Source: Plantago ovata
Taxonomy: Eukaryota > Streptophyta > Magnoliopsida > Lamiales > Plantaginaceae
Length of the DNA stretch: 64,000 nt
Assembly (NCBI GenBank): GCA_028274465.1
Contig: CM051456.1
Span: forward strand, 92,428,753 to 92,492,752
Direction: 5' to 3'
Numbering within the stretch: position 1 is the stretch's first letter; each line of letters starts with the position of its first letter. Shown here in pieces: positions 55,755 through 64,000 of the stretch. A program made the translations under genes and the position numbers. Below the pieces are notes generated by a model, which saw nothing but the letters and a program-made list of their open reading frames with translations, did no database searches and was not told the origin of the DNA.

Positions 55755-57981
55755 TTCTAAAACCCTAACCCTAATTAGCCCCCTTCCATCTTTGCCTCCA
55801 TTCATCGAACTCCTCCACTCTTTCTTTTCTCTCTCTCACTTTCTCTCATCTCACACCCATCATCAACTCCATCTTCATCTCACCATCCGCCGCCGTCGCC
55901 ACCGTCGTCGTCTGTCGCCGCCGTCGCTCCGTTCGATTCTTGTTTTTCCGGTAAGCATCGCACGGCTCTGCTCCATTTTGTTGGTTGATTTCGGATCTCG
56001 TTCGGATCTCTTTGTGACTTGTTGTTCCGTTGATTCACAGTGGTGCTCTGCCCGTTCGCCGCCCGTGTTCCGATTCTGTTCGCCGCCCGTGCTCCGATTC
56101 CGTTCGCTACACGTGCTCCGATTCCATTCTACCCATACTTTCCGGTAAGTTTGCGTGACTCTATTTTGTTTTGCTGAAATCGTTTTATGATTAAGATCCC
56201 GATTTGTTTTCGTTACCCCCCTTTGATTCGCAGTTTGATTCCCGTTTCCGTCCAGTCCCGTGCGTGTGCGTTGCTCTATTTCGGTTCCACCCAGTTCGAT
56301 TCCCCTCTAGTTCCTCAAGGTAGTACTCTGTTATCCCTTTTCGTTTTTCTTCTTTTTCTTTTATTCCCGTTTTACCCCTGCTGCCTTTGACCTCGTATTT
56401 GAACTGATAACCGAGACTTAGGGCAGTTTGATTGTTGTTGACCTTTGACCTCGTATGTTGACTGTGTACGGACTGTTTGAATTCATAGAAACTGATCTGG
56501 ACTTTAGTGTAGTGATTTGAACCTTGAGGACTTGTTTGAGTGTTGTGAAATTTGAAAGGACTTTTTTGCAAATTTACTTTGACCTTGTTGATTGAGGACT
56601 AGTTTGAAAGACTTGTTTATTTTTGGGGACTGTTGTGCAAGTGTAAGGAGCTGTTGGACTTGACTGTACTTTCTGAAAACTAAAAGGACTTTTCTGCAAT
56701 TACTACACGAGGGTAGTTTGGTAATTTTACTATGCTGGACTAAACTGTTAAAACAAGTTTTCCTTGAAGACTGTTCTGGAGTTTGTTGAAAGTGTAGTAC
56801 TGTTTTGCAAATTTATCTCTGGGGGTATTTTAGTAATTTCTAGGGAGTAAAGGAGTGTTTTCTGAAAACTACCCAACTTAAATAGTTTTTGTCTTGTCGC
56901 TTTGTAACTGTTTGACTTACTAGCTTAGTTGGTTAGGTATCCTTTGACTAACCTAGAGGTCCCGAGTTCGAACCCTACCTTAGCCCTTCTGCTACCTTTC
57001 TTTTTATTTTGTCTTTCGATTCGACTCTAGATGGTAACACTGGGTTATATTTAGGTTCTCTGTTGTTCGCTGCGCCATCATTCAAGTCTTGACTCCGTGA
57101 TCTAGTGCTTAAGTCTCTAAGATGAGTGTTTACCCCAAAACTTATCTATTTGTGAAAAACTGGAAGGCTCTGTGATAATCTGTATCTATTAATATATCTT
57201 TTGTTTTACTGTATGCTTCCGCGTAAAAGTAACTAAGTCCTAAGTATGACTATTTATTTGTCTTTGTTTGTTACTACTCTGTTCTGGACTAATTCTTCTG
57301 CAGGAACATTTCTCGATGTCTCGAGAACTGATTATTATTGTCTGTTTGTTCTGTCCTCTGTATCTGTATCTGTTCTGTCTGTTTCTGTGTGACCGGTCGA
57401 TTAGGTCGTAATTAGGTAGACTTGGATAGTGAGGACTATAGGGTTTATTTGGTTATTGCCTAGTCCAATCCCTTTTAGGTGCGAGGCAGAAGTCACTGAG
57501 GTATATTAGGGTCGTAGGTTCTGTTTCCCCAAAGTACACGGGGGTTTCTGTTTCTGTCCGGAGTTGTTAACCCTCTGGAGGGAGCTATAAGGGCAATCTG
57601 GGAGTAGGAGTAACAAGGCGGGCTGCACCAACGGACTTCATCTGATTTGCTTCTGTTTGTCTCTCTGTTCTGTTAACTATTTCTGTTTGTTGTCTCATAT
57701 GTCAAATGCTTTTGGTTTCAAAACTGTTTACTTTTTTGTTTATTAACTTAGAACCTCACTGAGATCCTTTATCTCACGCTCACTTTGTTTTCAAAATTTC
57801 CTTCCTTCCAGATGCTACTGAGGACGCACGCGAGTAGGATGCCAGCGACTGAGAGAAGGGGTGTCCGTTCGGATTTTGATTTTAAAATAAGAAGATGAAA
57901 CTCTTTACATTTCTTCACTAGTCGTTATTCCCTTTTGAACTTTAATGTTACCGTTGGATTTTACTTGAGTCTGTTAGCGCT
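55755..57981 (+). other. Main body of the Tekay-like solo LTR
   Basis: No ORF with a domain. Contents: telomere-like AAACCCTAACCCTAA at about 55762, a TC-rich leader-like stretch (55800-55870), a GCC/GTC-rich stretch (55880-55935), repeated ACTTTTnTGCAA-type strings, and a tRNA-like module at 56927-56990. 55750-56390 contains short low-complexity frames only. Confidence 0.5.
56927..56990 (+). repeat. tRNA-like module inside the Tekay-like LTR
   Basis: A-box-like TAGCTTAGTTGGTTAGG and B-box-like GAGTTCGAACCC about 40 bases later. The acceptor stem does not close, so not a tRNA gene. Confidence 0.45.
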
Positions 57982-58089
57982 GTGTTGCCAAATTTTATTA
58001 TGCCATTTATTGTCGACGTTGATTTTGAATTATTTCGAATATTGTTTTGTCAAGAAAATTATTTGTTTTTTAAAACCGATACCGTTACA

Positions 58090-58094
58090 GGTGG
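58090..58094 (+). repeat. Solo LTR target-site duplication, right
   Basis: GGTGG, pairing with 47434-47438. Confidence 0.9.
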
Positions 58095-60200
58095 GCTGGG
58101 AAAGACCACGCTAGCACGGAGAGTTTTTAATCATGAAAAGATAGATGCTCATTTTGGAATGAAAATATGGGTGTGTGTTCCGTTTGATTTTGATGTAGAG
58201 GCTCTATTTAAGATGATTCTTGGATCATTAACTGGAGATATTGTGCAAGGACTTATGGTGAAACAAGTTGTGTTGGAGAAAATTAAGAAGATCGTGGAAA
58301 ACAAGAGATATTTGCTAGTGCTTGACGATATATGGAGCGAATATTTGAATAAATGGGAGGATATCATTAGTTCCTTGTCGGGAATTACTTTTGAGAGAGG
58401 AAATGACATTGTTGTGACCATGAGAAAGGAGGTCATTGCTTTGAATGTGAAAACTCTTGTCACTCACCAATTGCATAGCCTCTCTGAGAATGATTGTTGG
58501 TCCATAATTAAGTCAAAAGCCTTGTTTGGAGTAAATGATCCTGATGAGTTCGAAACAACAGGGAAACTCATAGCACAAAGATGTGGCGGTTTGCCGCTCG
58601 CTGCCAAAGTGATTGGAGCCTTCTTGCGTGGTAAACCAGAAGTTGAGTGGCTCAACCTTCTAAATAGTCAAAGTTTAGTCTTTGGTCATAACGAAAATCC
58701 AGTTATGAAAATTTTAAGGCTAAGCTACGAACATTTACCATCCTCATCGCTAAAAAAATGCTTTGCATATTGTTCTGTTTTCCCTCCACATTTTTCGATT
58801 GATAGAAATCAAATGATACATCTTTGGATGGCTGAAGGACTCCTGCAAGGCGATGAAGGAAATGATATGGAGGCTGTCGGTGACAGATACTTTGAGCATC
58901 TCGTGTAGAGTTCTTTATTTCAAGATGTCAAGAGAGATTGTTTTAGCAAAATCATATCATGTCGCATGCACAACTTTGTACATGATCTAGCAAGCTCTAT
59001 CTCGGGACCTGGAAGCATTCATGAAGGGAATAAACAATCAAACGATTTGCAACGTGTTCGATATCTTACGCAATATTCGATGGATGCGAATTTCATCTCA
59101 AAAGAAAGAGCAAAATCATTGCGATCCTTTTTCTTTATTGGTAAAGTTGCACCAGACTTCTCGAGCTTAAGCCATTTGCATAGTTTAACACTAGTAAATT
59201 CAGATCTTGAAGTGCTGCCAGTTGGAATTGGGATGCTAATCCATTTGAGGCTCCTTGACGTCTAATGCACAAGTATCAAATGCATGCCAGATTCAATCTG
59301 CAAACTATTCAACTTGCAGATTTTATATGCTTCAAGAGATATGAAAACGTTTCCCGACGCATTAAGTGACATAATCAGCTTGAGACATCTTTTCTTTCCA
59401 CCCATGGAATTACCTCCTGGAATAGGAAGGTGGTTAAGTTCTCTTCAAACTCTGGCGGGCTACATAGTGGGATATAAGAAGGGTTGCAAAATTGAAGAGC
59501 TAGGAGATTTGGAAAATATCAAAGGATATTTAGAAATTCGAAATCTTGAAAGGGTAGAGGATAAAGAAGAGGCTGAGCATGCTAATTTGTCAGGTAAACG
59601 ATTGTCTACCTTGAAACTAAACTAGAGTGAAGTAAGACAAGGTGAAACGAATGACGAGAATGTGCTGGAAGGACTCCAACCTCACCCGGATATGAAGGCG
59701 TTAGAAATTCATGGATATGAAGGCAAACACTTCCCTCCATGGACTATGTGGATGGTTGTACAGAAAGGCATCGAAAGTTGCTGGGTAAAGTTGAAATAAG
59801 TGAGAAGCATAAGGCTTGTAAACTGCCGAAGATGTGTTGAAATTCCCATGCTGGGACATCTCCCAAACCTCAAGTTTCTGGAGTTGAGATATCTGCCTAA
59901 TTTACGCCGTATAGGCCTTTCATTCTACGGGTCTAGTGAAAATAGCAGCAACACATCAACCGAAGTCTCGTTTCCATCACTTGAAAGGCTGCAACTGAAT
60001 AACATGCTGAAATTGACAGGCTGGTTTGACATGAAAGGAGAAGGCGTTGTTTTTCCATGCCTTTCATACATGGAAATTAAATCATGCCAACAGTTGAAGA
60101 TTGTGCCATGTCGATTTCCACGACTCGAAGAATTACATTTGGAGAAACTGAATGAAGATTTTCCTTTGACAAATGTATGTGGCAACACAAGGTCTCTCCG
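58090..60200 (+). pseudogene. CC-NBS-LRR relic, NB-ARC and LRR
   Basis: NB-ARC resumes with GLGKTTLARRVF (58094 onward); kinase-2 YLLVLDDIW (Trp typical of CC-type), RNBS-B GNDIVVTMRK, GLPL motif CGGLPLAAKVIG, RNBS-D CFAYCSVFP, and an MHD variant (MHNFVHDLA). Leucine-rich repeats follow from about 59150 (LSHLHSLTLVNSDLEVLP; LGHLPNLKFLELRYLPNLRRI). In-frame stops at 58906, 59263, 59623 and 59797 interrupt an otherwise well-kept sequence. The LRR is cut at 60200 by an Athila-type element. Together with 43203-43518 and 47140-47438 it is one gene of RGA type. Confidence 0.88.
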
Positions 60201-61495
60201 TGATGACAGTGTTTTTTACACTATCATTCGAGTCTTTTTCACCAATTTAGCTATCCTCTTGCATGCATTTTAGTGCATTTTGTTAGAATAGTGTCACGTT
60301 TCCATTTTCTTTGTTATTTTTTCAGGATTTAGGTGAAAATCGCACTTTTGGATATAGATCAGGGTGAAACATTGAAGTTTTGGTGTAACGAGGTCACCCA
60401 TGGTGTGTCAAGGAGTACCGGGACATGTTTCCAGGCCAAATGACCGAGTTTCGGAGCTCAAAACCGTGCCCAAGGTCAAGCATCGAAGATTTGGAGGAAG
60501 AAGAGCACGGGCAATTCTCTGCCCGTGCCAGGCGCACTGCCTGGCACCCCAGGCGGTCCGCCTGGTGTCCGGCGGTCCGCCTGGGATCTGCCGACAGACA
60601 ACTATATATATTTGTAAAGTTGCGAATTTTCATATCTTAGATCATTATTTTGCAGACATAAACCCTAGAGCTTGTTCTGTGTATTTTTTTCTCTTAGAAC
60701 TACATTATCTTAGCAATTTGGAGCACCAAGGTAGAGATTCAGACATCTTTTGATCTCACCTTGCTAGAAACTTGTGAGTTTAGCCATTCACCGGAGATTG
60801 ACAACCCTCGGTGGGAACTTTGTATCTCACCTTTTTCAATACTCTATCTTTCAATACAATGATGTTTTCATATATGATTGCTTGTGTTGATTTAGATTTT
60901 GATATGAGTAGCTAAGTTTCTAGTTGGTGATAGTATGTAAATTCATAGCTATGGTTCATATTGTGCATGGATGAGTTTCTGAGTCTTTTACTTGTTTAAT
61001 TATCTTAATTCGATTCTTTGATCCGACTAGGCCAATATCTTCGTATGAAAGTGTTAGAAACGCTAGGAAAATTCAAGATTATCGATTCAATAATTATAAT
61101 TATCAAGTACTGCTTGAACTAAGACTGACAACCTTAGCCAAGTATTAGTATAGATAGGAAGCTTTCAAAATACACGTCTACAAATCTGTCTTTTGGTATT
61201 TATTAATTCGAATTACTTTTAAAGCAGTACGTGTTGCACTTTCATGCATAATTAGAACCCGATGCTTAGAATGAGCATTACTATCACCAACTCTCGTCGC
61301 ATATTGTTAAGTAAGTTAAGTTAAGTTTGTTTACTGAATTATATAATAGTTATTGTAGTTAAAGCTAGTTAAGTTCCTAGAGATCGACACTCGAGGTCAT
61401 CTTACCTCTGCACTACGTGTTTTGTGTAGTTGTGAGTTGCCCTTTGGCTAAAACAAATTCATTTGATTGTTCGAGTCTGACAATCTCGTTCATCA
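60201..61495 (+). mobile_element. 5' LTR of the Athila-type element (LTR E)
   Basis: 1295 bp, TGATGACAGTG to CTCGTTCATCA. Hairpin array 60507-60592 (GCACGGGCA/TGCCCGTGC, CCAGGCGGTCCGCCTGG, CCGGCGGTCCGCCTGG) precedes the TATA box (ACTATATATATTTG, 60601-60614). Confidence 0.9.
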
Positions 61496-61498
61496 AAT

Positions 61499-61516
61499 TG
61501 GCGCCGTTGCCGGGGA
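61499..61516 (+). promoter_or_regulatory. Primer-binding site of LTR E element
   Basis: TGGCGCCGTTGCCGGGGA, the full Asp-tRNA-type site of Athila elements. Confidence 0.9.
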
Positions 61517-61680
61517 CTTTAATTCCTTTTTACTCTTTAGCTTATTTGTATTTTTCAGCATTCAACCCTTAGGATAAGTGATCTTTGTTTGTCTGGTTTA
61601 GTGGTTGAATTCCAAATTTTGGTCAGTTCTAACAGGACTGATTTTTGGTTGTGAGTTACTCCTGTCATAGATATCCAAGT

Positions 61681-62781
61681 ATGACGTCCATGAGGGCTCG
61701 CATGACGCCCCAATTCTCGCATGTTAAGAGAGGATCAACTATATACCTAGAGGATGAGTTAACTGGGTATGAAGTGACAAGTTCCGTGGTGAGGAACATA
61801 CCAAGGTTTAAGGAAGGAGTGGGGATGAATCCATTGAGTTTCATTCGATCCTACGAGGAAGAAATAGCCCGAATTCCGACGAAAGGACCAAGTGTGCAGG
61901 AAGTTATTTTCCTTCGCCTTGGGGTATGAGCCAAGGCTTTGGATGGCAAGGTTAGCACCAGGATCGTTGAAGAACTGGGACCAACTAGTAGAGGAGTTCT
62001 TGGCGCGATTTATGCCCTACCAAGAGACAATGGCCTTACGAGACAGGATTGAACACTTCAAGCAAGAAGAAGATGAGCGGTTTTGTGACACCTATGAACG
62101 GTTTGAGAAGTATAAACGAGAGTGTCCCCATCACCGTTTCGACGATGGGGAGTTGATTTGGTATTTTGTTGGTGGGTTACGTGATGAGGTTAGGCTTAGA
62201 GTGGATGGGTTGTGCGGAGAATTGGCAGAATGTACGGTTGAAGAGGCAGAAAAAGTCTTCCGTAAGTACGCCAGCGGTTCCGCGCAGTCTGAGAAGCTTA
62301 CCTGAGGGGTACACCAACTCACATCACCAGTAAGAAACTAGACCGAGGTGGAGCTGAAAGCTTATCTGAGGCGTACGCCATAAGCACGCTTCCGGATGAT
62401 CGGGAGGATGAAGAAGAAGATATTAGTGAGGAGGATGAGCTTGCATATTATGCAGGAATCAAGGCTATTGAGAGTGTATTTGAAATCGCACATGCAGGGC
62501 AAGTTGAACAGAACCTTCGTATAGCAAGGGTCTTTGAGGGTGTAGCAGTAACTGAGCGACTAATGGAGGAATTCATCTTGTTAGAGTGTGAGGAAGTAGA
62601 AGAAATTCGTACACCTGAGTTTGGAGGAAAAATAACGGGGGACGCCCCACTGGAGGTGAGGGGCGGTTCGCCCGGTGTGGGGGGCGGTCCGCCCCTCACA
62701 ACCAGAGAGCTGGAAGGAGCCAGCTCTCTGAACATTGATGGGGGACGCCTCTGGACACCCCAGGCGCACCGCCTGTGGTGA
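61681..62781 (+). pseudogene. Athila-type gag, frameshifted
   Basis: Starts MTSMRARMTPQF at 61681. Relative to the sister gag at 29397 a 10-base loss near 61890 shifts the frame; the capsid core continues at 61892-62305 (WDQLVEEFLARFMPYQETMALRDRIEHF, CPHHRFDDGELIWYFVGGL). A stop at 62303 (TGA after KLT) and another shift lead to 62563-62781. The last part is read through a hairpin array (62640-62830) as Gly/Pro-rich sequence. Confidence 0.82.
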
Positions 62782-62830
62782 GGGGCGGTCCGCCCCACAT
62801 CACCAGGGAGCTGGACGACCCCAGCTCCCC
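62640..62830 (+). repeat. GC hairpin array at the gag-protease border
   Basis: Units GGGGGGCGGTCCGCCCCTC (arms GGGGCGG/CCGCCCC), AGAGAGCTGG/CCAGCTCTCT (about 62703-62728), and GGGAGCTGG/CCAGCTCCC (about 62806-62829). It occupies the same place as 30336-30556 in the sister element. Confidence 0.8.
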
Positions 62831-64000
62831 AATTTCGCTAGTTGTTGATGATCTTCATGGTACGGAGCACAGTCCAGCGGTTACCACCGAGACCCCTGAG
62901 TTCGAGGAAGTAAACCTACTTCTCCGTGGTGGAAAGGTAACTAAAATTCCTAATTTTGTACGTCCTAAACATGTTAAATCTACTGTGATTAACAATGCAG
63001 GGATAAGCAAGGAGAATGAAGTTGGCAAAAGCACAACGGACTCTCAAGTGCAGAACGATACACCCTGCACATCTGAAGGGGGCGGCGGCGATGATGAGGA
63101 ACAGGGGGTCACAACAAACACTGAGAAGGGACTTCATAAGTCCTCCAACCCTTATGTGCCCCCGAAACCTCATATGCCATTCCCTGGTAGGATCAAACCA
63201 GCCAAGAAGGATATACAGGAGTCACCGCTATACAAGCGCCTCTCTAAAGTCGAAGTTAATGTTCCTCTATTGGAGTTAATCCAAAATGTTCCCGCCTATA
63301 CGAAGTTCTTTCGTGAGGTTAAGAGCAACAAAAGGATTGCTCTAGGAGGGGAAGTAAACGAGATTGAGATGGTGAATTCTATAGCGGAGCTTCCTGCAAA
63401 GCAGAGAGACCCAGGAAGCTTCATAATCGATATTACCATGGGGAATGGACAGTCCACCAAGGCTATGCTCGACATGGGAGCTAGCATCAACCTGATGCCC
63501 TACTCAGTATACAAAGCTCTAGATCTTGGAGAAGTGAAGCCAACCGAAATGGTTGTACAGATGGTGGACCAAAGCGTAAAGCGCCCTGTGGGAGTAATTG
63601 AGGATATCCTTGTGAAGGTAGACAAATTGATAATTCATGCAGATTTTGTGGTAATGTAGTCAGTTGATGAAGGGAAGAGCCATGTTCGCGAGCATGTGGT
63701 GCTGCTTGGAAGACCATTTATGGCAACCACCAATACATGCCTTGAACTCAAGGGCTAGAAAATCTCCATGGAGGTAATGGGTGAGAAAATTCAATTGGTA
63801 GGATGTAGTGTAGGAGCAGATAAAGAGGTTATTGAAGAATTGAATTTCATTGATTGGTATGATTCTGTGATTTCTGAATTTTATCATTGCCATGATAATA
63901 TTGAACCTCTTGAAGAGGCACTAACTATGCAGGTAGAGACGTGTTACGTGTCTGAGGAAGCAAGGCAATTAGTTGAGAGAATGGATAGTACACCCAAAAT
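62830..64000 (+). pseudogene. Athila-type protease region, broken at the right edge
   Basis: Frame 62775-63659 contains PYVPPKPHMPFPGRIKP, KRLSKVEVNVPLLELIQNVPAYTKF and the active site MLDMGASINLMPYSVY at about 63466-63510. It ends at TAG 63657-63659, where the sister element has AAG. The protease end (VVLLGRPFMATTNTCLELKG) follows after another break and a TAG at about 63757. Relics of the connector to RT reach the window end. Confidence 0.82.

Larger units (their letters stand above)
47439..58089 (+). mobile_element. Tekay-like solo LTR in the P-loop, split by a nested element
   Basis: Starts TGTAACACCCCG and ends ACCGTTACA, with inverted ends TGTAAC/GTTACA and TSD GGTGG. It consists of 47439-47684 plus 55755-58089, about 2.58 kb without the nested element. 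The TGTAACACCCC start is common in Tekay/Del chromovirus LTRs; strand is assigned on that basis. The part after 55755 has an AAACCCTAACCCTAA string, a TC-rich leader-like stretch and a GCC/GTC-rich stretch (55880-55940). There is no internal region, so it is a solo LTR. Confidence 0.78.
60201..64000 (+). mobile_element. Athila-type element, 5' part
   Basis: 5' LTR 60201-61495, Asp-tRNA-type primer site, gag and protease relics; it runs off the right edge. It is closely related to the element at 27933-38995 and shares the same gag start, the same hairpin array in gag and the same protease motif. It interrupts the LRR region of the resistance gene; the TSD cannot be checked. Confidence 0.88.

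Noticed and set aside
55762-55778. Telomere-like AAACCCTAACCCTAA.
   Set aside because: Fewer than three units; telo-box-like strings are common in plant leaders and LTRs.
56927-56990. Possible real tRNA gene.
   Set aside because: A and B boxes are present but the acceptor and anticodon stems cannot be paired properly.

Overview
The window is repeat-dense nuclear DNA from a flowering plant, most likely a eudicot. Evidence: decayed plant CC-NBS-LRR and ABCC-transporter genes with GT-AG introns; plant Ty1/copia and Ty3/gypsy elements of Athila, Tat/Retand and Tekay-like type; a plant MULE; and a small TRIM. There is no rRNA, no CRISPR array and no prokaryotic operon. Almost every host gene is broken, and most of the sequence is nested retrotransposons whose boundaries can be set by 5-bp target-site duplications (TSDs).

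Layout. 1-1891: 3' end of a SIRE/Maximus-like copia element (polypurine tract and 3' LTR). 1892-5660: ABCC transporter pseudogene exons, with the C-terminal part present twice; one copy carries a complete 281-bp TRIM. 6015-6898: LTR-like segment. 6899-8533: non-coding DNA with a promoter/leader look. 8534-41078: a Tat/Retand-type gypsy element used as a landing pad. Inside it sit a complete copia element on the minus strand (14038-24051), an Athila-type solo LTR (24413-25816), a chimeric LTR (26242-27507) and a full Athila-type element (27933-38995), which itself carries a reverse-oriented solo LTR in its RT (32263-33466). 43203-60200: one CC-NBS-LRR pseudogene split by a MULE (43519-47053, flanked by an 86-bp direct repeat) and by a solo LTR of about 2.6 kb inserted in the P-loop (47439-58089). 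That solo LTR is itself split by a non-autonomous Athila-like element on the minus strand (47685-55749). 60201-64000: 5' end of another Athila-type element inserted in the LRR region.

Relations. The Retand element carries an antisense ORF with its own TATA box and probable leader intron. Its frame runs through four host fragments separated by later insertions and stays open for roughly 400 codons, while the sense gag-pol is full of stops. The Athila LTR duplication looks like unequal recombination between two neighbouring insertions.

Most unusual signals. (1) Arrays of short, perfect, GC-rich hairpins lie directly upstream of the TATA box in every Athila-type LTR here and recur inside these elements. 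(2) Four tandem stem-loops in the copia 5' leader share one loop and have compensating stem changes, in the place where a packaging or dimerisation signal would lie. (3) An LTR has a mapped crossover point. (4) An 86-bp perfect repeat flanks the MULE. All calls are by eye from the sequence; no searches or folding programs were run.
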